Assembly (NCBI GenBank): GCA_028819505.1
Contig: JAPPLH010000024.1
Location: 1-46,426, forward strand
DNA from: Acidimicrobiaceae bacterium
GTDB taxonomy: Bacteria; Actinomycetota; Acidimicrobiia; Acidimicrobiales; Aldehydirespiratoraceae
Direction of reading: 5' to 3'
Length of the DNA: 46,426 bases
Shown in pieces: positions 7,377-15,149 of this stretch; within the stretch, counting starts at the first letter, position 1; every line of letters starts with the position of its first letter. A program made the position numbers and the translations under genes. Below the pieces are notes generated by a model. It was given only the letters and a program-made list of their open reading frames with translations, was not told where the DNA came from and did not search any database.

Positions 7377-8131
7377 GGCCTTGCGGGCCGGGTTCGGGAA
7401 CGCCGGGCGGCTGCCGCTGGACGGTGGAGCGCTTGCACGGCCCGGCGCCGGAACTGCTCGAAGCGGCCGAGCCCCCGATAGCGGCCGCGAGGGTGGCCAG
7501 GATCCACACGGTCACCGGCGCGGCGCTCGTGCTCGGCAGCACCCAGAGTCCCGAGGCTGCGGATCAGGCCCGGGCCGCGGCCGCAGGCGCGGAGATCCTG
7601 CGGCGCCGCAGCGGTGGGGGAGCGGTGCTGCTGCTTCCCGGAAGCCAGGTGTGGGCGGACTTCTTCGTCCCGGCCTCCGACCCGCTGTGGAGCGACGATG
7701 TGGCCTGCGCCGCTCGCTGGGCGGGCGAGCTCTGGTCCGCTGCGGTCGAGCCCTTCGTAGCCGATCCGATCTCGGTCCATTCAGGCCGCCTTGCAGCCGA
7801 TCGGTGGGGGAGGCTGGTGTGCTTCGCCGGGACCGGCCCCGGGGAGGTCTTCGCCGGCGGGCGCAAGGTCGTGGGAGTCAGCCAGCGCCGCACCCGCTCG
7901 CGGGCCCGGATCCAGACCATGGCCCGCCTCGGCCGCCCTGACACGGCCGCGGGCGTCCGGGCAGACGATCGCCGCATCGACGAGCTCGAACTCCTGGACC
8001 TCACCGCGGCCGACCGCGTGACAGGCCGGGCGGTGTTGGCGAGCCGATGCGGCTCCGTCCCGGCCACCGAGGACGACTTGACCGAGGCCCTGCTCGGCGC
8101 CCTGCGGGCGCAGGACCGAGACGCCCGGTAG
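7370..8131 (+). CDS. LplA/BPL-superfamily ligase (lipoate-protein ligase A family)
   Basis: The product has about 253 residues from GTG 7370. Family landmarks are ALVLGSTQ (52-59), RRRSGGGAV (78-86) forming the nucleotide-binding loop, and GGRKVVGVSQRRTR (163-176), whose Lys166 matches the lysine that contacts the acyl-adenylate. Members attach lipoate or octanoate to carrier lysines of 2-oxoacid dehydrogenases and the glycine cleavage H protein, or transfer octanoyl groups. The exact substrate cannot be told here. Starts at 7238 (overlapping the HNH stop and adding 44 low-complexity residues) or 7424 are also possible; none has a clear ribosome binding site. The stop lies about 60 bp before the division-cluster promoter. 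Confidence 0.75.
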   Translation: MSGPCGPGSGTPGGCRWTVERLHGPAPELLEAAEPPIAAARVARIHTVTGAALVLGSTQSPEAADQARAAAAGAEILRRRSGGGAVLLLPGSQVWADFFVPASDPLWSDDVACAARWAGELWSAAVEPFVADPISVHSGRLAADRWGRLVCFAGTGPGEVFAGGRKVVGVSQRRTRSRARIQTMARLGRPDTAAGVRADDRRIDELELLDLTAADRVTGRAVLASRCGSVPATEDDLTEALLGALRAQDRDAR

Positions 8132-8194
8132 CGGTCCCCCCGACCGTCTCGATGGCGCGCGAGCGGGCCGCGCGCTCTCTCTGCGCGCCCGGAC

Positions 8195-8223
8195 TTGCAT
8201 GGGGGTGCGAAAGGGAGTACAGT
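8195..8223 (+). promoter_or_regulatory. Sigma-70-type promoter of the mraZ division cluster
   Basis: TTGCAT (8195-8200) and TACAGT (8218-8223) are separated by exactly 17 bases, a good housekeeping promoter. It lies about 130 bp before the mraZ start codon and runs directly into the MraZ boxes, so MraZ bound there would cover the transcription start. Confidence 0.65.
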
Positions 8224-8246
8224 GGTTCACTGTGGAGCATTTGGGA
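8222..8246 (+). promoter_or_regulatory. MraZ-binding boxes (three direct repeats, 10-bp period)
   Basis: GTGGT (8222), GTGGA (8232) and TGGGA (8242) are spaced exactly 10 bp apart. This matches the known MraZ operator of TGGGN-like repeats separated by five bases. Their position at and just after the -10 element fits autorepression of the dcw operon by MraZ. Confidence 0.8.
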
Positions 8247-8354
8247 GGAACGGCGGATGCGTCGGAGAGGGCCCCGGCACGATTCAGGTGGGTGGTCCCG
8301 CCGACGTCTCGCCGGCCCGGAACGCGTCCCGGGCCGAGAGCGTGAGCGCCTGCC

Positions 8355-8804
8355 ATGACCGCCCAGCGCACGCTGTTCGTCGGCGTCCACGAGCACACTC
8401 TCGACGGCAAGGGCCGGCTCATCCTTCCATCCGGGTTTCGCAGCCAACTGGCCTCAGGCGCCTACGTCACCGCGCTCGATTCCTGTGTCGGCATCCTGCC
8501 GGTCGACGAGTTCGCCGGCACCGCCGAGCGGCTCCGAGCCCAGGTGGGCACCGAGGAGGTAGACATCAACGCGCTGCGGAGCTTCGCGGCCCAGGCCGAC
8601 TTCGTGGTGCCCGACGGTCAGGGCCGCATGAGGATCCTGCCCCACCTTCGGGCCGCCGCCCGGCTCGAGCGCAAGGTGATCGTCACCGGCATGATCCGCC
8701 GCATCGAGATCTGGAACCCCGGCCGCTGGGCGGAGGTCCAGGCGGTGGGCCCCGAGCGCCTCGCCGACGCCATCACCCACGGAAGGGGGATCGCCAGTGC
8801 CTGA
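8355..8804 (+). CDS. mraZ: Transcriptional regulator MraZ
   Basis: The 149-residue protein has the two tandem AbrB-like half-domains of MraZ. The first has TLDGKGRLILP (15-25) and the second has VVPDGQGRMRILP; each DxKGR-type loop contacts DNA in the ring-shaped oligomer. MraZ represses the dcw cluster by binding repeats upstream of its own gene, and three such repeats are present at 8222-8246. The leader is long, about 130 bases from the predicted transcription start. The 3' end overlaps a GTG (8797) that has a strong ribosome binding site (GGAAGGGGGA) and opens the rsmH reading frame. Confidence 0.95.
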   Translation: MTAQRTLFVGVHEHTLDGKGRLILPSGFRSQLASGAYVTALDSCVGILPVDEFAGTAERLRAQVGTEEVDINALRSFAAQADFVVPDGQGRMRILPHLRAAARLERKVIVTGMIRRIEIWNPGRWAEVQAVGPERLADAITHGRGIASA

Positions 8805-8911
8805 ACGCCGGTCCCCGCTCCCGCAGGCCCACCCCCGCTCCCGACACCGGCCCAGCCGTCCGGGCCCGGCCCGGGACCAGACCACCCACCCGGACCGCGG
8901 CAGTCACCGAA

Positions 8912-9046
8912 GGGCTGTCCGGTCATGTGCAGTTCCCCGATTGGCAGATGGAAGACCCGTACTCCGCCCGCTTGCCATCAGCTCGATCGGGGGAGAAATC
9001 CCGACGTGCGCCGTCGGTCGGGGAACTGCAGATGACCGGGCGGTCC
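8912..9046 (+). repeat. Long inverted repeat between mraZ and rsmH
   Basis: The left arm 8919-8940 and right arm 9018-9039 are inverted copies over 22 bp with one mismatch. Allowing G-U pairs, the RNA stem extends seven pairs outward (8912-8918 with 9040-9046) and five inward, to about 34 pairs. The roughly 65-base loop has its own small hairpin (TCGGG/CCCGA near 8987-9004). There is no T-run, so it is not a classical terminator. The segment stays in frame with rsmH and would be translated if rsmH starts at 8797. Confidence 0.85.
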
Positions 9047-9114
9047 CGCGCCGTCCGGCTGCCCGCGAGCCCGCGGTCCAGCAGCCCGCATCCGATCCAG
9101 GCTGCCCGCCCGAC

Positions 9115-10071
9115 ATGACGGCCGGCGCCGGGGGTGGCGCCGGTGCCTACCACCAGCCGGCAATGCGCCGCGAGGTGGTGGAGATACTGGCCGAGGCGCC
9201 CGGCGGACTCGTCGTCGACGCCACGGTGGGAGGAGGCGGACACGCCGACGCCCTTCTCGCCCGCGCCCCGCACCTGCGGCTGCTCGGGCTCGACCGCGAC
9301 CCCGACGCGCTGAGCGCATCGGCCGCGCGGCTCGCCGCCCACGGCGGCAGGGTCGTCCTGCGCCACGCCAGCTTCGACGCCCTCGGCGACGTGCTGGACG
9401 AGATCGGCGTGGGGGAGATCTCAGCCTGCCTGTTCGACCTCGGCGTCAGCTCGGCCCAGCTGGACCGGCCCGAACGCGGCTTCAGCTACCGCCTCGCCGG
9501 CCCCCTCGACATGCGGATGGACCCCTCCACGGGCGTGACCGCGGCGGACATCGTCAACCACGCCGACGAGCGGGCTCTCGCCTCGATCCTTCGCCGCAAC
9601 GCCGATGAGCGGCACTGCCGCCGCATCGCCGCCGCCATCGTCGCCGGGAGACCCCTCTCCACCACCACCCAACTGGCCCGGGTGGTGGCCGGGGCCGTGC
9701 CCGCCGCCGGCCGCCGCGGAGTCCATCCCGCTCGGCGCACCTTCCAGGCCCTGCGCATCGAGGTGAACCGCGAGCTGGAAATACTCGAGGCCGCCCTGAC
9801 CGGCGCCATCGAGCGGCTCTGCGGTTCGGGGCGCTGCGCGGTGCTCTCCTACCATTCCGGAGAGGACCGGATCGTGAAGTCCGTCTTCCGGCGGTCCGCG
9901 GGCGAGGTCCCGCCGCCGCGGCCCGGCCTCCCGCCCCCGCCGGGCTCGGAGGCCGCCGTGCGGCTGCTGGGACGCCGGGCCCGCACGCCTTCGGAGTCGG
10001 AGAAGGCCCGCAACCGCAGGGCGAGCGCGGCACGACTGCGAGCGGTGGAGCGCCTCTCGCTCCCGGGATGA
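9115..10071 (+). CDS. rsmH: 16S rRNA (cytosine-1402 N4)-methyltransferase RsmH
   Basis: The product has about 318 residues from ATG 9115. It begins with YHQPAMRREVVEIL, has the SAM-binding loop VDATVGGGGHADALL (34-48), then LFDLGVSSAQLDRPERGFSYR and LDMRMDPSTG. Later it has TFQALRIEVNRELE and SYHSGEDRIVK, where the family usually has Leu in place of Gly. It methylates C1402 in the ribosomal decoding centre. The start is uncertain: the same frame is open back to GTG 8797, which has the better ribosome binding site and overlaps the mraZ stop. That would add 106 low-complexity residues, including the inverted-repeat segment. ATG 9115 fits the family length but has no visible ribosome binding site. 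Confidence 0.93.
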   Translation: MTAGAGGGAGAYHQPAMRREVVEILAEAPGGLVVDATVGGGGHADALLARAPHLRLLGLDRDPDALSASAARLAAHGGRVVLRHASFDALGDVLDEIGVGEISACLFDLGVSSAQLDRPERGFSYRLAGPLDMRMDPSTGVTAADIVNHADERALASILRRNADERHCRRIAAAIVAGRPLSTTTQLARVVAGAVPAAGRRGVHPARRTFQALRIEVNRELEILEAALTGAIERLCGSGRCAVLSYHSGEDRIVKSVFRRSAGEVPPPRPGLPPPPGSEAAVRLLGRRARTPSESEKARNRRASAARLRAVERLSLPG

Positions 10072-10074
10072 CTG

Positions 10075-10614
10075 ATGGCGCCGCATTCTCAGCGGAGCGC
10101 CTCCGTGCGAGCCGCCTCCGTGCGGAGCGCCTCTGTGCGGAGCGCCTCCGTGCGAGCCGCCGGCGCCCCCGCTCCGGGAGCCGAGCGACCGTCGCCGGAC
10201 CTCGATGTCGCCCGCGCTCCGGGCCGGACCCGGCGCTCCATCGGCGGCATCGGCATGGTGCTGGCACTGGGTCTGTTCGGGGTGTGCCTGGCTCTCGCCG
10301 CGCTGCACGCGGTCCTCGTCGAGAACCAAGCCGCCCTTGACGATCTGCTGGCGCGCAATCAGCAGCGCTACGAGCGGATCGACGAACTGCAGGCGGAGAT
10401 CGCCCACCTCGACTCCCCGGAGGGCCTAGCCGACCGGGCGCACGCCGCCGGGCTGGTGCCCTCGGCCGATTTGGCCGTCCTCACCCCGATCGGCCCGGAC
10501 CTGCTTCCGCCGCCCGAGGACGATCCTTTCGATCTGGCGTCGTCGGGCCGGCTGCCGGCGCCGCCCGCCGCTCAGCCTCCGGAAGCCCCGGAACTCGGGA
10601 CAGCGGCCGGATGA
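10075..10614 (+). CDS. ftsL: FtsL/FtsB-like divisome protein
   Basis: This 179-residue single-pass membrane protein lies between rsmH and ftsI, the normal position of ftsL. A 55-residue basic cytosolic tail precedes a membrane helix at about 56-80 and a coiled-coil stretch at 82-112 (LLARNQQRYERIDELQAEIAH). Then follow AHAAGLVPS and a Pro-rich extracellular tail. The ALADRAHAAGLVP-like phrase is typical of the septum formation initiator family. Such proteins bridge FtsQ and the FtsW/FtsI synthase. The cytosolic tail contains four 15-bp tandem repeats. The start lies 3 bp after the rsmH stop; a second ATG in another frame (10068) overlaps that stop but gives no family features. Confidence 0.8.
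   Translation: MAPHSQRSASVRAASVRSASVRSASVRAAGAPAPGAERPSPDLDVARAPGRTRRSIGGIGMVLALGLFGVCLALAALHAVLVENQAALDDLLARNQQRYERIDELQAEIAHLDSPEGLADRAHAAGLVPSADLAVLTPIGPDLLPPPEDDPFDLASSGRLPAPPAAQPPEAPELGTAAG
10096..10155 (+). repeat. Four 15-bp tandem repeats in the ftsL-like gene
   Basis: Four units encode SASVR, AASVR, SASVR, SASVR in the cytosolic tail. The DNA units differ at a few positions, so they are not the newest repeats here. The repeat keeps the frame and adds positive charge. Confidence 0.9.
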
Positions 10615-12485
10615 CGCCTCCCGGGCGGCGCTTCGATGCCTCGGCGCGGCATCCGAGCCGCTGGGGCTCGACCGGCTCGGCCCGGCCCACGGCCACCCTG
10701 CCGCTCGTCACCCGCGCCAGGGTGGCAGCCGCCCTGGCAGCGCTGGCGCTCGCCGTGGGAGGGCTCGTCTACCGCATAGTCGACGTGCAGGCCACTCCCG
10801 ATCCGCGGGTCCTGGAGGAAGTGTCGAACCCCCTCGACGAGATCGTCGTGCCCGCGCCCCGGGGGACGGTGTTCGATCGCAACGGACGGGCCATCGCCAT
10901 GTCGCTTCCGGCGGCCACCGTGGTCTCCGACCCCCGCATCGTCTCGGACCCCCAGCAGGCCGCCGCCGACCTGGCCGAGGTGACCGGAATCGAGGCGGGA
11001 GCGCTGCTCGACAGACTGCAGGGCGACGGCGCCTTCCGCTATGTGGCCCGCCAAGTCGATGCAGAGGTCGGCGAACAGGTCGGCGATCTCGGGATCGAGG
11101 GCGTCAGGGTCATCTCCGAGCCCCGGCGCGAGCATCCCAACGGCGGCTGCTCCGCGCTGGCCGCGGTCGGCCGGGTCAACATCGACCACGCGGGCATGAG
11201 CGGCATCGAGGAGACCTACGACGAGCACCTGTCGGGCACCCCGGGCCGGGTGATGAAGGAGGTCGGCGCGGACGGCACCACCATCCCGGGGGGTCTCCAC
11301 GAGGTGACTGCGCCGGCCGAGGGGCGCGACATCACCGTCACCCTCGACCGCAACGTCCAGTACCGGACCGAGTCGATGCTCATCGAGGCCGTCGCCGACG
11401 CCGGGGCGTCGTCAGGAGTGGCCCTGGTCTCGCTGCCGGCCACCGGCGAGATCGTGGCCATGGCCAATGTGGCCAGGGGCGCCGACGGCATCGTCGACTG
11501 CACGCGGCACAACCTGGCCGCCACCTGGAGCTACGAGCCCGGCTCGGTCTTCAAGCCGGTGACCGCGGCCGCGGCGCTGTCGAGCGGGGCGGCAGCCGAG
11601 CATGCGACGATCGAGGTGCCGTCGTACCTGACCGTCTGGGAGCATCGCTTCGAGGACACTCCCACCCATCCCGACGTGGAGTGGACGCCGACAGAGATAG
11701 TCACCCGGTCGTCCAACATCGGCACCATCAAGATGGCGCTGCGGACCGGCGAGGAGCGGATGTACCAGACCATGCGCTCCTTCGGATTCGGGTCCCGCAC
11801 GGCCCTCGACTTCAAGGGTGAGTCCAAGGGGATCCTGCCCCCGCTGAGAGAGTGGAGCGGCCTCAGCCTTCCCAACATGGCCATCGGCCAGGGCCTGGCC
11901 GTGACCCCGCTGCAGATACTCCAAGCCTACAACACCATCGCCAACAACGGAGTGCTGGTGCCGCTGAAGCTGATCGTCGACGACGCCGGAGCAGGCCGGG
12001 CGCCGACGACGGCGCCGGTGCGGGTCCTCAACGGAGGGGTGGCGGCGACCCTGATGAGGATGCTGACCTCGGTCGTCGAAGTGGGTACCGGTCAGCAGGC
12101 CGGGGTGGAAGGCTTCTCCATGGCCGGCAAGACCGGCACGGCCTGGCAGCCCTGCGACATCGGGTACGAGTGCGTCAACGAGAGGAACGAGCTGATCGGC
12201 CGCCATCACACCGCCACCTTCGCGGGGATCGTGAGCAACGATGACGGTCCGGCGCTGGTCGTGCTGGTGGTCATCGACCAGCCGAAGGGCGAACGCATCT
12301 CGGGAGGCAGGCTGGCCGCGCCGGCGGTGAGCCGGATCGCCGGGTACGCCCTGCGCCAGCTGCGGGTCCCCGCTGAGTCGAGCACCGCCGACGGCGAGCG
12401 CCGCCGGGCGGACCCGGCTCCAGTGCCCCCGCCAACGACGACGCTCGCCGACCAGTCGCCGGATTCCGGCGAGTCGCAGACGTGA
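10611..12485 (+). CDS. ftsI: Septal peptidoglycan transpeptidase FtsI (class B PBP)
   Basis: The 624-residue protein has a short cytosolic tail and a membrane anchor at about 36-53. A dimerisation domain begins VPAPRGTVFDRNGRAIA, followed by a C-terminal transpeptidase domain. All three penicillin-binding motifs are present: SxxK in GSVFK (Ser312, Lys315), SSN at 367-369 and KTG at 507-509. It crosslinks septal peptidoglycan with its partner FtsW, encoded downstream. The ATG overlaps the ftsL-like stop by 4 bp. The last 40 residues are a Pro/Thr-rich tail without known function. No PASTA domain follows the transpeptidase domain. Confidence 0.95.
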   Translation: MTPPGRRFDASARHPSRWGSTGSARPTATLPLVTRARVAAALAALALAVGGLVYRIVDVQATPDPRVLEEVSNPLDEIVVPAPRGTVFDRNGRAIAMSLPAATVVSDPRIVSDPQQAAADLAEVTGIEAGALLDRLQGDGAFRYVARQVDAEVGEQVGDLGIEGVRVISEPRREHPNGGCSALAAVGRVNIDHAGMSGIEETYDEHLSGTPGRVMKEVGADGTTIPGGLHEVTAPAEGRDITVTLDRNVQYRTESMLIEAVADAGASSGVALVSLPATGEIVAMANVARGADGIVDCTRHNLAATWSYEPGSVFKPVTAAAALSSGAAAEHATIEVPSYLTVWEHRFEDTPTHPDVEWTPTEIVTRSSNIGTIKMALRTGEERMYQTMRSFGFGSRTALDFKGESKGILPPLREWSGLSLPNMAIGQGLAVTPLQILQAYNTIANNGVLVPLKLIVDDAGAGRAPTTAPVRVLNGGVAATLMRMLTSVVEVGTGQQAGVEGFSMAGKTGTAWQPCDIGYECVNERNELIGRHHTATFAGIVSNDDGPALVVLVVIDQPKGERISGGRLAAPAVSRIAGYALRQLRVPAESSTADGERRRADPAPVPPPTTTLADQSPDSGESQT

Positions 12486-12651
12486 CCGGCGCGGCGGCGG
12501 CATCTGCCGGCGGGGCGTGCGCGTGACCGGCGGGACGGCGGCGTGACCAGCGGGGCGCAGACATGATCGGCGGGCGACGGTGTGACCGGCGCGGCGGCGG
12601 CATCTGCCGGCGGGGCGTGCGCGTGACCGGCGGGACGGCGGCGTGACCAGC
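12482..12651 (+). repeat. Exact 70-bp direct repeat, 100-bp period, at the ftsI/murE junction
   Basis: Bases 12482-12551 and 12582-12651 are identical and separated by 30 bp. The second copy contains the murE start (GTG 12643). The first holds the same GTG at 12543, which now opens only a seven-codon frame ending in TGA, so it is a decoy start. The segment also contains smaller GTGACCGGCGGG-type sub-repeats. Confidence 0.95.
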
Positions 12652-14100
12652 CTCGGCGAGCTGGCGCGGTCTCTGCCGGCCGACCTGCTCCCGCCCGGCG
12701 GCGCCGGGGGCTCGCAGGACGTCGCCGGCGCGGCGTCGGTACGGGTCGGCGACGTGGAGCACGACAGCCGGCGTGTCACCGGAGGCGCCCTGTTCGCGTG
12801 CATCCCGGGCGCGGCCTGCGACGGGCACCGCTTCGCGGCCGGTGCGGTCGCCGCCGGGGCGGCCGCGCTGCTGGTGGAGCGGCCGGTGCCGGCGAAGGTG
12901 CCGTGCCTGCTCGTGGAGTCGGTCCGCCGGGCGGTGGGACCGGCGGCGGCGGCGGTGCACGGGCATCCCTGGAGGCGCCTCGGCCTGGCCGGAGTCACCG
13001 GCACCAACGGCAAGACCACGACGGTCCGGCTGGCCGCAGGACTGCTGCGGGCAGCAGGCCTGGACGCGGTCGAGATCGGCACCCTGACCGGCACGCTGAC
13101 CACTCCCGAGGCCACCGACCTGCAGCGCATCCTGTCCGAGTCGGCGGACCGCGGCGCGAGCGCCGCAGTCGTCGAAGTCTCCTCTCACGGCCTGGCCCAG
13201 CACCGGGTGGACGGATGCCGGTTCGGTGTGGCCGCGTTCACCAACCTCGGCCACGACCACCTCGACTATCACGGCTCCATGGACGGCTACTTCCGGGCCA
13301 AGGCCCGGCTGTTCACCGGTGAACTGGCCGAGAGCGCCGTAGTGGACGTCACCGGCCCGTGGGGGCGCCGGCTGGTCGAGGCGGTCCCACCGGGGATGCC
13401 GCTGGTGACGGTGGACCAGCGCGACATCGACGTCCTCGAGGCCGACGCCCGCTCCAGCGTGTTCCGCTGGCGCGACCAGGTCGTGACCCTGCCCCTGCCG
13501 GGGGCCTTCAACCGGGCCAACGCCGTGCTCGCGGCCGAGATCGCACTGTTGCTCGGGCTCAGCCCGGACGCGGCAGCGGCGGGTCTGGCCGGAGCGGCGC
13601 CGGTCGAGGGGCGGTTCGAGCCGGTAGATGCCGGACAGGACTTCGCGGTAATAGTGGACTACGCCCATACCCCCGACGGTCTCGGTGCGGTGCTGCATGC
13701 GGCCCGGAGCCTCACCGGCGGGCGTCTCACCGTGGTGTTCGGCGCGGGCGGCGACAGGGACCGCGCCAAGCGGCCGGAAATGGGCGCAACCGCCGAGAGA
13801 CTGGCCGACAGGGTGATCGTCACGAGCGACAACCCGCGCTCCGAGGACCCGCAACAGATCATCGACGACATCATCGAAGGCATGGCCCGCGCCCCCGACA
13901 TGAGCGACCCGGACCGCCGCAAGGCCCTGCGCCACGCCGTGGCCACGGCCCGGCGGGGCGATGCGGTGGTCATCGCCGGCAAGGGCCACGAGCGCAGCCA
14001 GATCATCGGGGGCCGCGCACTCGCCTTCCGCGACCGGGACGTTGCGCGCGAGGAGATCGAGCGTCTGGCGGCCCGCCGCCCGGTGGAGGCCGAGCCGTGA
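12643..14100 (+). CDS. murE: UDP-MurNAc-tripeptide synthetase MurE
   Basis: The product has 485 residues from GTG 12643. The Mur ligase ATP loop is GTNGKTTT with Lys124. VEVSSHGLAQHRVDG and FTNLGHDHLDYHG are central-domain markers, and YAHTPDGL begins the third domain. The DNPR motif at 396-399 is the determinant for meso-diaminopimelate, so the peptide should be of the DAP type. It adds DAP to UDP-MurNAc-L-Ala-D-Glu in the cytosol. The start lies in the second copy of a 70-bp duplication. The stop overlaps mraY directly, whereas murF normally comes next. Confidence 0.95.
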   Translation: MTSLGELARSLPADLLPPGGAGGSQDVAGAASVRVGDVEHDSRRVTGGALFACIPGAACDGHRFAAGAVAAGAAALLVERPVPAKVPCLLVESVRRAVGPAAAAVHGHPWRRLGLAGVTGTNGKTTTVRLAAGLLRAAGLDAVEIGTLTGTLTTPEATDLQRILSESADRGASAAVVEVSSHGLAQHRVDGCRFGVAAFTNLGHDHLDYHGSMDGYFRAKARLFTGELAESAVVDVTGPWGRRLVEAVPPGMPLVTVDQRDIDVLEADARSSVFRWRDQVVTLPLPGAFNRANAVLAAEIALLLGLSPDAAAAGLAGAAPVEGRFEPVDAGQDFAVIVDYAHTPDGLGAVLHAARSLTGGRLTVVFGAGGDRDRAKRPEMGATAERLADRVIVTSDNPRSEDPQQIIDDIIEGMARAPDMSDPDRRKALRHAVATARRGDAVVIAGKGHERSQIIGGRALAFRDRDVAREEIERLAARRPVEAEP

Positions 14101-15149
14101 TCCGGCTGCTGATCGCGGGCTGCATCGCCATGGTCGTCTCGCTGGTGGGCTGCTGGATCCTGATTCGCGTGCTGGTCCGTTACGGCATAGGCCAGCCCAT
14201 CCGCGACGACGGCCCCTCCGAGCACCGGCTCAAGTCGGGCACCCCGACGATGGGCGGCATCGCCGTCGTGTTCGCGGCCACAGCCGGGTACGTCATCAGC
14301 GACGTGTTCGGCGGCATCTACACCCGGACCGGCATCATCGTGATGGCCACCATCGTCGCCGGCAGCATCGTCGGCCTGCTCGACGACTGGATCAAGGTCG
14401 TCGCGGCCCGCAACCTCGGGCTCAACAAGAAGACCAAGATCATCGGGCTGCTAGTCGTCGGGATCGGCTTCGCATGGGCCATGACCGAGTTCACGTCGGC
14501 CCACACCACGCTCTCCTTCACCCGCTTCGACAGTCCCGGCCTCGAACTGGGGAGGCTGGGCTGGTCGGTATGGGCCGTCCTCCTGATCATCGCGACCACC
14601 AACGCGGTGAACCTGACCGACGGGCTCGACGGCCTGGCCGCGGGCGCCAGCGGGGTCGGCTACGGGGCGTTCATGTTCATCGGCTTCTGGCAGTTCGACC
14701 ACTACGACGACTACCAGGTGGCCCACGCCTTGGACCTCGCGGTGGTGAGCGCGGCAATGGTGGGCGCCATCATCGGGTTCCTGTGGTGGAACGCCGCGCC
14801 GGCGCGGATCTTCATGGGCGACACCGGCTCGCTGGGGCTGGGCAGCGGCCTGGCCGCCCTGGCCGTGGCCACCAACACCCAGCTGCTGCTCCCCATCATC
14901 GGCGGGCTGTTCGTCATCGAGACCCTGTCGGTGATACTGCAGATCACCTCGTTCAGGTGGTTCGGACGGCGCCTCTTCCGCATGGCGCCGCTGCACCACC
15001 ACTTCGAGTTGCAGGGCTGGCCCGAGCCGACCGTCATCGTGCGCCTGTGGATCCTGTCGGGCCTGTGTACCGGCCTCGGACTCGGGCTGTTCTACGGCGA
15101 CGCCGTCAACACCGGCATAGTCGACTCCATCTCGAGGCTCACACCATGA
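14097..15149 (+). CDS. mraY: Phospho-MurNAc-pentapeptide transferase MraY
   Basis: The product is a 350-residue multi-pass membrane enzyme. Family motifs are all present: HRLKSGTPTMGG (43-54), LDDWIK (95-100), NLTDGLDGL (172-180) with the catalytic aspartate cluster, FMGDTGSLGLG (239-249) and the APLHHHFEL loop with His300-302. It moves phospho-MurNAc-pentapeptide to undecaprenyl phosphate, making lipid I. The start is GTG at 14097, overlapping the murE stop by 4 bp; its own stop overlaps murD by 4 bp. Such tight coupling shows that murF is truly missing here and is not hidden in a gap. Confidence 0.96.
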   Translation: MIRLLIAGCIAMVVSLVGCWILIRVLVRYGIGQPIRDDGPSEHRLKSGTPTMGGIAVVFAATAGYVISDVFGGIYTRTGIIVMATIVAGSIVGLLDDWIKVVAARNLGLNKKTKIIGLLVVGIGFAWAMTEFTSAHTTLSFTRFDSPGLELGRLGWSVWAVLLIIATTNAVNLTDGLDGLAAGASGVGYGAFMFIGFWQFDHYDDYQVAHALDLAVVSAAMVGAIIGFLWWNAAPARIFMGDTGSLGLGSGLAALAVATNTQLLLPIIGGLFVIETLSVILQITSFRWFGRRLFRMAPLHHHFELQGWPEPTVIVRLWILSGLCTGLGLGLFYGDAVNTGIVDSISRLTP

